DNA of 63,744 bases from Lyngbya aestuarii BL J. GTDB lineage: Bacteria > Cyanobacteriota > Cyanobacteriia > Cyanobacteriales > Microcoleaceae. The stretch covers positions 1 through 63,744 of the forward strand of contig NZ_AUZM01000035.1 in NCBI RefSeq assembly GCF_000478195.2, given 5' to 3'. How positions within the stretch are numbered: the stretch's first letter is position 1; the number at the start of each line of letters is the position of its first letter. The notes under the pieces were generated by a model. It saw only the letters and a list, made by a program, of their open reading frames with translations, was not told where the DNA came from and made no database searches. This document shows positions 9,014 through 17,964 of the stretch, piece by piece. The translations under genes were made by a program, and so were the position numbers.

Positions 9014-9907
9014 ATGACATCAGTCGGTGTAGTCCCTAGTGATTCAGGAATTCCCCGCGTTCTCATACCGGAACCCACACCCACACCCGCACCCACGCCC
9101 GGAGAACCCTCACCAAGCCCAGGAGAACCCTCACCAAGCCCCGAAATTGACTTTGATGACGCTCGACGGATTGATGATCCCGATGGGGATACACTTCGAG
9201 GAACAGCAGGTGCAGACTTGCTACTGGGTAATGTTGGCCCCGATAGTATTTATGGTACGGGAGGACGCGATACGATTTATGGACGTGGCCCTGATGATAG
9301 CGGTGATAGTGATGATTCTCTCCGAGGAGATGACGGAAATGATCTCCTGTTTGGAAATCAAGGACAGGATACTCTGATTGGTGGAGAAGGGGATGATACG
9401 ATCTATGGAGGTCAGGGAGGGGATTCAATCTATGGTGGTGAACCGGGTGATGATCAACAACGTGATGATGTCAAGTTGCTCTTTGGTAATCTTAGTAATG
9501 ATACGATCATTGGCGGTATAGATGATGACTGTCTCTACGGCGGTCGAGATAACGATAGTCTGATTGGTTTTGATGGAGATGACTATCTTTCGGGTGATGT
9601 AGGCAGTGATACTTTATTTGGAGGTGAGGGAGAAGACTCTTTTGTGATCGGTGAGAATGGAGCAACTTCGATTGCGAGCCAGACTGATTTTATTCTTGAC
9701 TTTACCGACGATGATGATGAGATTCTCCTCATAGATGGTCTACGGTTTGGAGATTTGGAAATAGAAGATACTACAGTTGGCGGACAAAGTGGAGCCTTGA
9801 TTCGGATTGATACCGATAGTAATACTAATGATTTGTTTATTGGGTTTGTTGTTGGTGTCAGTGAAAATGATCTTTCATCGGGTGATTTCCGCACGTTGAG
9901 TGAATAA
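9014..9907 (+). CDS. RTX-type calcium-binding repeat protein
   Basis: A 297-residue acidic protein without a Sec signal peptide. An N-terminal Pro/Thr/Ser linker (about residues 17-45) includes a tandem GEPSPSP duplication. Residues about 60-220 carry glycine/aspartate nonapeptides such as GGEGDDTIY, the calcium-binding beta-roll of haemolysin-type proteins. Such proteins normally leave the cell through a type I exporter using an uncleaved C-terminal signal; no exporter gene is in the window. It ends 43 bases before truB on the same strand. One CDDD-like repeat (DDDCLYGG) contains a cysteine, unusual for this family. Function in the cell envelope or sheath is inferred only. Confidence 0.82.
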   Translation: MTSVGVVPSDSGIPRVLIPEPTPTPAPTPGEPSPSPGEPSPSPEIDFDDARRIDDPDGDTLRGTAGADLLLGNVGPDSIYGTGGRDTIYGRGPDDSGDSDDSLRGDDGNDLLFGNQGQDTLIGGEGDDTIYGGQGGDSIYGGEPGDDQQRDDVKLLFGNLSNDTIIGGIDDDCLYGGRDNDSLIGFDGDDYLSGDVGSDTLFGGEGEDSFVIGENGATSIASQTDFILDFTDDDDEILLIDGLRFGDLEIEDTTVGGQSGALIRIDTDSNTNDLFIGFVVGVSENDLSSGDFRTLSE

Positions 9908-9950
9908 GTTGTTAAAATCAATAAACGTTTTTGCCTTTATTCGTTGAAAT

Positions 9951-10880
9951 ATGCAGGGCTTTATCAATCTCAATAAACCTGCGGGTTGGACTTCTCATGA
10001 TTGTGTGGCTAAAGTCCGTCGTTTTTTGAAGTTAAAACGGGTCGGACACGCAGGGACACTCGATCCGGCGGCACTTGGGGTATTACCTCTGGCTGTCGGA
10101 AAAGCAACTCGTTTGCTGCAATTTTTGCCCACTCAAAAGGCTTATCGAGCAAAGATTCGTTTTGGCATGACCACCACAACAGATGATTTAGAAGGCGAAA
10201 CTCTCACCACTCATAAAATTACCGAATTAAAATTAGAACAAATTCAAGCGATTTTACCCCGTTTTTTAGGTAAAATTGAACAGATTCCCCCTCGCTATAG
10301 TGCCATTCAAGTTGAAGGAAAACGGTTGTATGATTTAGCCCGTCAAGGAAAAGTTGTAGAGGTTCCCAAACGCACTGTTGAAGTTTTTAATTTAGAAGTT
10401 TTAGGCTGGAATTGTGGGGAGTTTCCTGAATTAGAATTAGCAATTACTTGTGGGGCGGGGACTTATATTCGCTCAATTGCCCGAGATTTAGGCGAAATGC
10501 TCAACACTGGAGGAACCTTAGCACATTTAGTTCGGACTCACAGTAGCGGCTTTGATTTAACAAACAGTTTAACCATCGAAACGTTAGAATCTCAAATCAA
10601 ACAAGACACTTTTCAACTGATTCCTGCGTCTATCGCTTTGAAACACTTAGAAGCCATTACACTTTCTTCGGCTGAAAAGGCTAAACGCTGGTGTCAGGGA
10701 CAACGAATAGTCTGTGAATCTGAAAATAGCACTCCCTCAATTTTTAGAGTCTATCATCCTAACGGTTTACTTTTGGGGCTAGGTCAACGAGTTGTCTGTG
10801 ATTCTCAAATCGTTTTAAGTCACCAAATTGTTCTGGCCGACGGGTCTCAAGTTCATCCCAAAGAAGGCAAGGCAAACTGA
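9951..10880 (+). CDS. truB: tRNA pseudouridine(55) synthase TruB
   Basis: A 309-residue enzyme that isomerises U55 in the T-loop of tRNAs. The N-terminus [17 protein letters not shown] and the catalytic motif [19 protein letters not shown], whose Asp is the catalytic residue, are diagnostic for Tru[10 protein letters not shown] and [16 protein letters not shown] are the next family blocks. The C-terminal extension of about 80 residues is normal for cyanobacterial TruB. It lies 43 bases downstream of an RTX gene and is convergent with a second RTX gene, with 34 bases between the stops. Confidence 0.95.
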   Translation: MQGFINLNKPAGWTSHDCVAKVRRFLKLKRVGHAGTLDPAALGVLPLAVGKATRLLQFLPTQKAYRAKIRFGMTTTTDDLEGETLTTHKITELKLEQIQAILPRFLGKIEQIPPRYSAIQVEGKRLYDLARQGKVVEVPKRTVEVFNLEVLGWNCGEFPELELAITCGAGTYIRSIARDLGEMLNTGGTLAHLVRTHSSGFDLTNSLTIETLESQIKQDTFQLIPASIALKHLEAITLSSAEKAKRWCQGQRIVCESENSTPSIFRVYHPNGLLLGLGQRVVCDSQIVLSHQIVLADGSQVHPKEGKAN

Positions 10881-10914
10881 AGCCAGTATTGCCCTACCCA
10901 AAAGAGATCACCTC

Positions 10915-11811
10915 TTAGAATACCTCGAAATCTCCAGAATTGAGTTCGGGGTTATTTAAGATGGTTGCAACTAGCTGTCCATCAAAGTACAGTTCACCTG
11001 TTTCTTGGACATAGACCAAAGGTGTCTCTGCTGCCGCTCTTTCAGCATCCGTTCCTACCAAAGTAAACTCAGCAGCTTCGACATCTCCACCGAGGGCATC
11101 GAACACATCCCCACCTAAAGCAATGGTTTCTCCACTCTCAAAAGCAACAATGGTATCTGCATCACTTCCGCCTGCAAAGTTAAAGGCATAGGTATCTGTT
11201 CCTGCACCACCATTTAAGCGGTCATTACCCTTATCTCCTAACAGAGAGTCGCCACCATCTCCACCTTGGAGGGTATCATTGCCTTGACCCCCAAACATGG
11301 TGTCACTTCCAGCATCCCCTTGAAGTAGGTCATTGCCTTGGTTTCCGTAGAGGACATCATCACCGTCGCCCCCTTGCAGTGAATCATTGCCCTCACCCCC
11401 AAACAGACTATCAGTACCACTGCCTCCGGCTAGGGTGTCATTACCATCATCCCCTTGGAGTCGGTCATTATCAGCCCCACCGAACAGATAGTCCTCTCCT
11501 TGACCCCCGTAAAGAGCATCGTCTCCGGCTAGACCATAGGTGGTATCACTGCCTTCGTTACCAAAGATTTCGTTGGCTCCGGTACCGCCGAATATGGAAT
11601 CATTACCACTCAGACCAAAAATAGTCGCATCAGGATTATTAGCTCCGGGAACAATAACATCGCTCCCCCCTTGTCCACGGATTTCTGTAACACCGGTGAG
11701 GGTCGGTTGGATTCTATTGTCACCTGCGGCTTGTTCACCCAGGACAAGGTTTCCTCCTCCAATACCGCCACCGATTACCTCTAAACCCGCACTTCCACCA
11801 ATATCTGACAT
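10915..11811 (-). CDS. RTX-type calcium-binding repeat protein
   Basis: A 298-residue Gly/Asp-rich protein with about fifteen RTX nonapeptides (for example [18 protein letters not shown]) between residues about 60 and 205, followed by a C-terminal region of about 85 residues ending in NSGDFEVF, similar to the NDLSSGDF ending region of the RTX protein at 9014. There is no Sec signal, so type I export is likely. A strong Shine-Dalgarno (GGAGGAG on the minus strand, around 11814-11820) supports the start. The two RTX proteins have different N-termini and are not simple duplicates. Confidence 0.85.
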   Translation of the reverse strand: MSDIGGSAGLEVIGGGIGGGNLVLGEQAAGDNRIQPTLTGVTEIRGQGGSDVIVPGANNPDATIFGLSGNDSIFGGTGANEIFGNEGSDTTYGLAGDDALYGGQGEDYLFGGADNDRLQGDDGNDTLAGGSGTDSLFGGEGNDSLQGGDGDDVLYGNQGNDLLQGDAGSDTMFGGQGNDTLQGGDGGDSLLGDKGNDRLNGGAGTDTYAFNFAGGSDADTIVAFESGETIALGGDVFDALGGDVEAAEFTLVGTDAERAAAETPLVYVQETGELYFDGQLVATILNNPELNSGDFEVF

Positions 11812-12758
11812 ATCTCCTCCACGCGAGAGTTGTACATTTGAATTTCAACAATGGGATTCTACAATAGGAGTCGTGTATCTGGCAGATTCTTTCTGCTATT
11901 GAGGTACAAATTTACCAGATCTTTCGTTTAGTCTAAGCCAAATCCGGTCTGGCTTACATGGAAAAATAACAGAAGACCCAGTGTATCAAAATATTATGAG
12001 TTTTAAGTGATAACTGGGATGTTTTAGCAACTTGACTTTAAGTTTTCATTATGGGACACTTTATTTTTCTCACTAGAGTAAGGCTTAGTTATCAACAAGT
12101 CAATTTCTAAAAATTCTGTATCAGAATATCAGAATTGCTTGAGAAAATGCAATAGGTTTTGGCATCAACTGAAAAATTACTGGATTCCAGACGTACTGAC
12201 GATCCTGTACAAACTCAGCCTTAGTTACCTCCTCACCTAAAACGCCTTTACCCCTAAAGCAGTCGTCTGGAGAAAATCAGAGGAGACGCTTGTACTCCCC
12301 AATGATGGAATTCCCCGAGTCTAGCATTGGAACTATCTGATTACTGATCCGGTCTGGAAACAGGGGCAAGGACAAATCAACTAGAGAAACACCAAATTAT
12401 AAAAGCTACGTGTCACCATACCATTTACGGTGACGCTCGTTGTGCATTAAATGTTCCCAACTCATCCCACAAAACTTAGAATTCTAGAGAAACTGGATAA
12501 ATCAGCCCGTTATTGAGTGAGTGTGTCCGCGAGTCACTATAGATCGTTCGGGGGTAATGGGAGGCGGATGAAGTATTTTCTGGACTCTCATTTTGAGAGA
12601 AAACAGGTATTGATCAAACTCGTTCTAGCTTAAGTGTTAAATTCGTTAAAATTCTCACAGTTGGATCGATAGGAATATCTGCGAGATGATTTGATCTGTT
12701 TTCAGACCCTAAGTTCAATCGACCATCCTCAATCACCGACTGTTCCTCACTTTGAGCT
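11812..12758. other. Long intergenic region, 947 bases, no recognisable gene
   Basis: This stretch separates two divergent genes for exported proteins (RTX and the SLH beta-helix protein), so it must hold both promoters. No open frame with coding character was found on either strand. It contains small inverted repeats: GTCACC with GGTGAC around 12412-12434, and CTCTCA/TGAGAG at 12585-12599 with a three-base loop. A short direct repeat TATCAGAATATCAGAAT lies near 12119-12135. It could hold a decayed gene or a regulatory RNA, but nothing specific is recognised. Confidence 0.5.
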
Positions 12759-14474
12759 ATGAATGACCCCCTAAAAAATTCTATGACTAAACCCTGTTTT
12801 CCCTTACAAGTTTTTACAAAAAGGCCCTCACCGTTTGTCTTTTATGGTGAAAGAATTCGTCAATTGACTTTAACCCTGATTTTAGGAGTTACGGCTTCTG
12901 TCGGCACCCCAACTCCGACAAACGCTCAACCCTCTCCGGCTTTCCGAGGAAGATTTTCACAAACTCCCCAACCCCAACAACTTGTTCAAGCCCAAATCAT
13001 TTATGTTGATCCCGTTAATGGAGTCGATAGCGACACCTCGGGAAATCAAGCCAATCCCTTCCGTACCATTACTTCGGCCTTACAAAAAGCAACATCGGGC
13101 GTGACGGTTCAACTTGCACCAGGAACCTATAGCCGACAAACCGGAGAAATTTTCCCCCTTTCTGTTCCTGATGGTGTTGTATTGGTTGGAGATGCTTCTA
13201 ATAATGGTCAAAATGTGGTGATCACCGGAGGCGGAAACTTTGTCAGTCCTACTTTTGCTCGTCAAAATATAACACTGAGAAGCGAGGGAAACAGCCAAAT
13301 TAGCGGCATCACTGTCACCAACCCGAATACACGCGGTACTGCTCTCTGGGTTGAATCCTCTACACCCACAATTACCAGTTCAACTTTTGTCAATAGCAAA
13401 CGGGATGGTATTTTTATTAGCGCAGAAGGAAATCCTAAAGTTGAGAATAATATCTTTATTCAAAATGAAGGAAATGGTATTTCTGTTGCTCGTTCCGGTC
13501 AAGGAGAAATTCGCAGTAACTTATTTCAAAATACTGGATTTGCCATTTCTATTAATGATCAAGCCGCACCTCAAGTTCTGGAAAATCAGATTATTGAAAA
13601 TCGAGATGGGATAGTTGTTTCCCATGCCGCTCAACCGATACTGCGTAATAATCTCATTGAAAATAATAGCCGAGATGGAGTCGTGGCGATCGCTCAATCT
13701 CAACCCAATTTAGGGACTTCTGAAAATCCGGGAAATAATATTATTCGCAACAATGGCCGCTACGATGTTTACAACGCCACTCGCGGAAATACCCTGTTTG
13801 CGGTGGGCAATGAAATTGATCAAAGTCGCATTTCCGGGGCGGTGGAGTTTGTGGCGGCGTCTGTCAATGCACCGAATGTTGATCTCAATGTCGGTACTTT
13901 ATCTGATTTGCGGGGTCATTGGGCGCAACCTTATATTGAGGCTTTAGTGACTCAAGGGATTATGTCAGGATTTGATGATGGTTCATTCCGTCCCGATGAA
14001 CCGATTACTCGGGTACAATTTGCGACAGTCGTACAAAAAGCATTTTCACCTGCGCCTCAACAACCTGCGGCTAATTTTAGTGATGTGTCTCAAAATTTTT
14101 GGGGATACAATGCCATTCAAACGGCTTATCGGGCGGGTTTTCTCTCGGGATATCCAGATGGTCAGTTTAAACCTAACGAACAGTTAACTCGGATTCAGGG
14201 GATTGTCGGGTTAGCGAAGGGTTTGGGTTATACTTCTGAGAATACTAATGTGTTGTCGGTCTATCAAGATTTTAATGAGATTCCCAACTGGGCGTTACAA
14301 GCGGTTGCCGGAGCGACTCAAAAGCAACTGATTGTTAATTATCCTCAACAAAATCAGTTAAATCCCAATCAAGTCGCGACTCGTGCTGATATTGCGGCGT
14401 TTGTTTACCAAGCCCTGGTTAATGCTGGAAAAGCCCAAGCGATTGATTCTCCTTACCTCGTGAGTAATCCCTAA
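12759..14474 (+). CDS. Right-handed beta-helix protein with SLH domains
   Basis: A 571-residue envelope protein. After a signal sequence (LTLILGVTASVG to TPTNAQ, roughly residues 30-52), a DUF1565-like segment (YVDPVNGVDSDTSGNQANPF) leads into right-handed parallel beta-helix repeats at about residues 120-370 (NPKVENNIFIQNEGNGISV and similar Asn-rich rungs). The C-terminus has three S-layer homology units starting near residues 385, 445 and 500 (LRGHWAQPYIEALVTQGIMSG; FWGYNAIQTAYRAGFLSGYP), which bind pyruvylated cell-wall polysaccharide or peptidoglycan. The helix may bind or cleave polysaccharide, but no catalytic residues were identified. It is a monocistronic unit ending in a strong terminator at 14531-14573. 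Confidence 0.85.
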   Translation: MNDPLKNSMTKPCFPLQVFTKRPSPFVFYGERIRQLTLTLILGVTASVGTPTPTNAQPSPAFRGRFSQTPQPQQLVQAQIIYVDPVNGVDSDTSGNQANPFRTITSALQKATSGVTVQLAPGTYSRQTGEIFPLSVPDGVVLVGDASNNGQNVVITGGGNFVSPTFARQNITLRSEGNSQISGITVTNPNTRGTALWVESSTPTITSSTFVNSKRDGIFISAEGNPKVENNIFIQNEGNGISVARSGQGEIRSNLFQNTGFAISINDQAAPQVLENQIIENRDGIVVSHAAQPILRNNLIENNSRDGVVAIAQSQPNLGTSENPGNNIIRNNGRYDVYNATRGNTLFAVGNEIDQSRISGAVEFVAASVNAPNVDLNVGTLSDLRGHWAQPYIEALVTQGIMSGFDDGSFRPDEPITRVQFATVVQKAFSPAPQQPAANFSDVSQNFWGYNAIQTAYRAGFLSGYPDGQFKPNEQLTRIQGIVGLAKGLGYTSENTNVLSVYQDFNEIPNWALQAVAGATQKQLIVNYPQQNQLNPNQVATRADIAAFVYQALVNAGKAQAIDSPYLVSNP

Positions 14475-14530
14475 CTTTCCCTGAAAACATGGGTCACTGG
14501 TAACTGATCACTGTTTACTGTTTACTGCTA

Positions 14531-14573
14531 AAAGGCACCAACCTTCCTGAGTGGGAAAGCTGGTGCTTTGTTT
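14531..14573 (+). terminator. Rho-independent terminator after the SLH gene
   Basis: A long stem pairs AAAGGCACCAACCTTCC (from 14531) with GGAAAGCTGGTGCTTT (to about 14569) with one mismatch-bulge, followed by GTTTAAC. It lies 57 bases after the stop codon of the beta-helix/SLH gene. Confidence 0.75.
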
Positions 14574-14580
14574 AACTTGT

Positions 14581-14670
14581 TATAGTTAGGGTCTTTATTA
14601 AAGCTGACCCCATTTGAACGATAAAAGGGATTTATGGTTAGGGTCTTTATAAGGGTTGACCCCACTTAAG
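14581..14670. repeat. Two copies of an imperfect palindromic repeat
   Basis: Two units of about 38 bases, 14581-14618 and 14633-14670, share GTTAGGGTCTTTAT, then a short A/G-rich centre, then TGACCCCA. Each is itself an imperfect inverted repeat (GGGTC with GACCC). A related half, AAAGTTGACCCCA, occurs near 44419. This looks like a small dispersed repeat family. Confidence 0.5.
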
Positions 14671-14781
14671 ATTGTCTCTATATTTTTGCAGCGATCGCAG
14701 GGGATCTCTTATTTCGTAATATTTTCTTTATTTTCTTTTCTTTAAGGCTTATATATCTTTATCTACAATTGTGAAGTTATG

Positions 14782-15078
14782 TTACTTGGACTGGGAGGAA
14801 CGACGGCTCGCTCGGTTTTCCAGGCGAAACAGCCAAACCATCAAAGCGACAACGCCGACTTGAAGGGCTAAGTTTGGTAACGCAGAAGCAACTTCTCGCC
14901 CTGCTAAGACTTGGGCTAAAAAGACTAAAGCCCCAATAAAGCCAGAAGCCCCAAATCCGACATAAATAAATTGCCGTAGCCCTCGATAGGGAGTCTTAAG
15001 TTCGGCTTTGAGACGGGCGTACTTTTCGGGTGAGAGTTGACTTTTAGGAGACTGACGATTTGAGTTAGGGTTGGACAT
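14782..15078 (-). CDS. DUF3493 family small membrane protein
   Basis: The ATG at 15078 (MSNPNSNRQ) gives a 98-residue protein; the frame extends upstream to 15150, but the extra residues look non-conserved. TPYRGLRQFIYVGFGASGFIGALVFL and the second hydrophobic stretch LALQVGVVALMVWLF predict two membrane helices. The sequence fits DUF3493, a family shared by cyanobacteria and plastids and linked in plants and algae to photosystem II assembly (LPA1/REP27). A photosynthetic assembly role is inferred from the family only. It is the last gene of a minus-strand run with DUF445 and menG, 103 bases after DUF445. Confidence 0.72.
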   Translation of the reverse strand: MSNPNSNRQSPKSQLSPEKYARLKAELKTPYRGLRQFIYVGFGASGFIGALVFLAQVLAGREVASALPNLALQVGVVALMVWLFRLENRASRRSSQSK

Positions 15079-15181
15079 AAATTTTGCGAAGAGTTGCTCG
15101 GTATATTTTACTATTCTCTGTCGAGAACTGCATCCCAACTCAGAAAGCAAAATCTCCCAATCTCCCTATCCGTTAAACAGT

Positions 15182-16414
15182 TTAGCGAACTAAGAGTAGT
15201 ATCGTTTGCAGACAACCAATAACCACCCCTAACACCCCTCCTAAATTAACAATGGCTTGTAACTCATTTTTAACAATGCCATTCACCGCCACTTCTAATT
15301 CTTGGGGAGAAGTCGCCATAACGCGATCAATAATCACCTGATCAATATTTAAAATCGGAATCACCTGAGCGACAATCTTTTCTAAATCTCGTTCGAGATA
15401 ACGTTCTAAAACCAAAGCTAATTCTTGACTGACTAACTCTAAAGAATTGCTAACGACAGGTGAAGTTTGCAGTCGCTTTAAAATCAAAGTAGAAACATTT
15501 TCCCAATCTATCGATTGACTTAAACCTTGAATAATATCAATTCCTCGTTCTTGCAAATAATGACGAACTGAATCTCTCGTAGTTTTGCGAAGTTGACGGA
15601 CTGTAGAAACAGGTAAATTTTGCAGGGATAAATTTTGCAACCATTCTTGCAGCCGTTGTCGCATTCCCAAAGCAATAATTAATTCTGCTAATCGTCTATT
15701 TGTTTCTTCTCTTTCATCTAAACAAAAAGTTCGTAAGCGTGTTAAGCTATTTCGCAGACCAAATAAATTGGCAACAACCCAATAAGTACCACTTGAGCGT
15801 TCTCGAAAACCTTCATCAATAATAGAAATATTGCGATCAGTGAGAAAATCTATTAAAGCCTGTCGGATGACTTCTGGGGGAATGACAACTTCTACTAACC
15901 AGTCCGAAAGCTGACGAGCTTGTTTATCTGTTAACTGAAATTCCAGTAAAACTTGATCAAAAATTTGATTGAGTTGAAGTTCGAGAAAATCTTCCCGTCT
16001 CGCCCAAATTTTCAGTATTCGAGGTAAAGATTCTCCAAGTAAATCACGTAAAACCCCGGCTAAAATTTTAGCTGTTTTTTGTTGGGTATCAGCTTGAACT
16101 TGATCTAAAGCTAACCGGAGTAGCCAATTAATCGTCGCTTGAATTCGTTCGAGTTTTAACAAGCGACGGGCTAAATTTTGTAACTCCTCTGGTGTGAGGA
16201 GAGAACTCATAATTGTATCTGAAACTCGTTTAGATAAGCGTTCCTGGTTGCGGGGAATTAAACCGGGTGTAAAAGGAAGTGTACGTCCACCCACTTGGAT
16301 GGGGCGATAAGGACGAAATAACATTTTTATGGCTAAATCATTCGTGAAATAGCCGATAATTCCACCTAAAATTGGCGGAGCAATTAAAATCCAAAATTCA
16401 AACGAGTTTGCCAT
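15182..16414 (-). CDS. DUF445 family membrane protein
   Basis: A 410-residue protein with a hydrophobic N-terminus ([28 protein letters not shown]) followed by [17 protein letters not shown], the hallmark of DUF445 (YheB-like) proteins, and a C-terminal hydrophobic anchor ([18 protein letters not shown]). The middle 300 residues are helical and charged. Both termini are membrane-embedded, so the helical part forms a large soluble domain. Function is unknown in all relatives. It lies between menG (54 bases upstream) and DUF3493 on the same strand. Confidence 0.82.
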   Translation of the reverse strand: MANSFEFWILIAPPILGGIIGYFTNDLAIKMLFRPYRPIQVGGRTLPFTPGLIPRNQERLSKRVSDTIMSSLLTPEELQNLARRLLKLERIQATINWLLRLALDQVQADTQQKTAKILAGVLRDLLGESLPRILKIWARREDFLELQLNQIFDQVLLEFQLTDKQARQLSDWLVEVVIPPEVIRQALIDFLTDRNISIIDEGFRERSSGTYWVVANLFGLRNSLTRLRTFCLDEREETNRRLAELIIALGMRQRLQEWLQNLSLQNLPVSTVRQLRKTTRDSVRHYLQERGIDIIQGLSQSIDWENVSTLILKRLQTSPVVSNSLELVSQELALVLERYLERDLEKIVAQVIPILNIDQVIIDRVMATSPQELEVAVNGIVKNELQAIVNLGGVLGVVIGCLQTILLLVR

Positions 16415-16468
16415 ATTGAGTTATCAGCGATCAGTTACCTGCTTCATAACACTGATACAACTAACGGA

Positions 16469-17206
16469 TTACTGCTGACTATTCACTGTTTTTGTAACCA
16501 CCAATACTCCCATCATACCGCCTGCGATCGGATAATGGGTGGCTTGTCGGAAGCCGGCAGTCTTAGCTAGAGCGACTTGTTGACGACCGACGGGAAATTG
16601 CTCAAGACTCGGGTTAATATAAGCATATTCTTCCCTAAAACCAAACCGTTGAGCAGTCGGCACCACCACTGTATTTAAGTACCACTGCTGGAACCTTCTC
16701 AAGCCTAAATCACTCGGACGGTTCATATCTAGAATCGCTGCGGTTGCACCCGGTTTGAGAACCCGATAGAGTTCTTGTAGACTGAGGGGAATATCAATAA
16801 CATTTCGCAAACCATAGCCCATGGTTGCACAATCAAAGGTATGATCTGCGAAGGGGAGATGCAGGGCATCTGCTTCTATCCAAGAGATCGGGGCAAGTGG
16901 AAAAGTAAAAGGTTTCTTCCGACTTTGAGCGATCGCGAGTTGTTCAGCAGAAAAATCTACACCAAACACCTGACCTTGAGTTTTGATCCGTTGAGCGAGC
17001 AATAAGGCGAGATCTCCACTCCCACAACATAAGTCTAAGCCCGTTTGTCCGGGTTGCGCCTGACTCCAATGGAGAGCCATCTTTTTCCAGATGCGATGGC
17101 CTCCCCAACTGAACTCATCATTCATCTGATCATAGACGGGAGCGATGCGATTAAAAATGCCTTGAATTTTCTGTTTGTCATCCATCAGAACTCTGCTTTT
17201 TGACAT
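16469..17206 (-). CDS. menG: Demethylphylloquinone methyltransferase MenG (UbiE family)
   Basis: A 245-residue class I SAM-dependent methyltransferase. The N-terminal pattern IFNRIAPVYDQMNDEFSWG, motif I GLDLCCGSGDLALLLA and the later CATMGYGLRNVIDI are the UbiE/MenG signatures. In cyanobacteria this enzyme adds the methyl group in the last steps of phylloquinone synthesis, supplying the A1 cofactor of photosystem I. An alternative ATG seven codons downstream (MDDKQKIQG) matches the usual family start equally well. First gene of the run with DUF445 and DUF3493. Confidence 0.92.
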   Translation of the reverse strand: MSKSRVLMDDKQKIQGIFNRIAPVYDQMNDEFSWGGHRIWKKMALHWSQAQPGQTGLDLCCGSGDLALLLAQRIKTQGQVFGVDFSAEQLAIAQSRKKPFTFPLAPISWIEADALHLPFADHTFDCATMGYGLRNVIDIPLSLQELYRVLKPGATAAILDMNRPSDLGLRRFQQWYLNTVVVPTAQRFGFREEYAYINPSLEQFPVGRQQVALAKTAGFRQATHYPIAGGMMGVLVVTKTVNSQQ

Positions 17207-17525
17207 CCTCCCTTGTTCAACCCCTGATTATACCAGGGAATTCTAGAATCACTTCTAAAGTTTTCGATCTCAGCTATAAGTCCAGATCTCCCCATCTATT
17301 CGGATGAATCCGTGCATTTTGCCCAGTGATCAGGTAAAATTTATGTATCGTAAGTGGGGCTGGGCGTGTCCTCACTATAAAATGCTCGAATCCTGCACTT
17401 TGGTAACAGAGATCGTTTAAGATGCAGCAGGTGGGAGAAGCCAGCAGCTTGTGTTTGCATCGCTGTTGGGAGTACGTCACTTAGAGATAGACAAAAGTTA
17501 GCGCACTTCTCAGGATAAGTTTAAA
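17207..17525. other. Intergenic region with stem-loops, possible structured RNA or leader
   Basis: This 319-base gap separates the divergent menG and DUF6679-like genes. GTGGGG and CCTCAC pair at 17354-17375. GATGCA (17421-17426) pairs with TGCATC (17456-17461) and encloses an inner AAGC/GCTT stem. There is no open frame of note and no tRNA. It may be a 5' leader of the downstream plus-strand gene or a small RNA. Confidence 0.35.
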
Positions 17526-17837
17526 ATGCTCCATCGCAAGATCTATCAACTTTGTTGTGACGGTCGTGAAGTTTCTATCTTCTTGCGGGATCAGCAACGC
17601 TGGATAGAGAAAGCCCGTATTCTCGACATAGAGGGAGATCTAGTCACCCTGCGTTATGAAATAGAGGAAGATGACGAAATCTCTTCTTGGGAAGAAATGG
17701 TGCGTCTAGAAAGTATTGGTGCTGTCAGTCAGCAGTTAGCCTCGGTATCGAGAGGATATTTTGATCCTCAAATTGCAGAAGATTGTCCAGAAGCCGAACA
17801 AATTCGTAATCCTTCTTCTGACTCTAATCCAGAATAA
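17526..17837 (+). CDS. Conserved cyanobacterial protein, DUF6679-like
   Basis: A 103-residue acidic soluble protein: MLHRKIYQLCCDGREVSIFL, then RWIEKARILDIEGDLVTLRYE, a strongly acidic EEDDEISSWEEMV segment, and a variable tail. The beta-rich N-terminal two thirds resemble a small cyanobacteria-specific family that I associate with DUF6679; function unknown. It stands alone, convergent with the beta-CASP nuclease gene (about 130 bases between stops). Confidence 0.6.
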   Translation: MLHRKIYQLCCDGREVSIFLRDQQRWIEKARILDIEGDLVTLRYEIEEDDEISSWEEMVRLESIGAVSQQLASVSRGYFDPQIAEDCPEAEQIRNPSSDSNPE

Positions 17838-17964
17838 TCAGCGATGCGATGCAGCGATGGTGAACAGCAAACCCGAGTAGATGATCATGACTAATGATTT
17901 CTTGCTGAGTTCCATCAACTCTCGCTCTTTTCCATCGCCCTGTACTTTCGTCATCGCTCACTAA

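Noticed and set aside
17376-17400. Word resembling a tRNA T-arm (CTCGAATCC)
   Set aside because: No acceptor stem or anticodon arm can be built around it.
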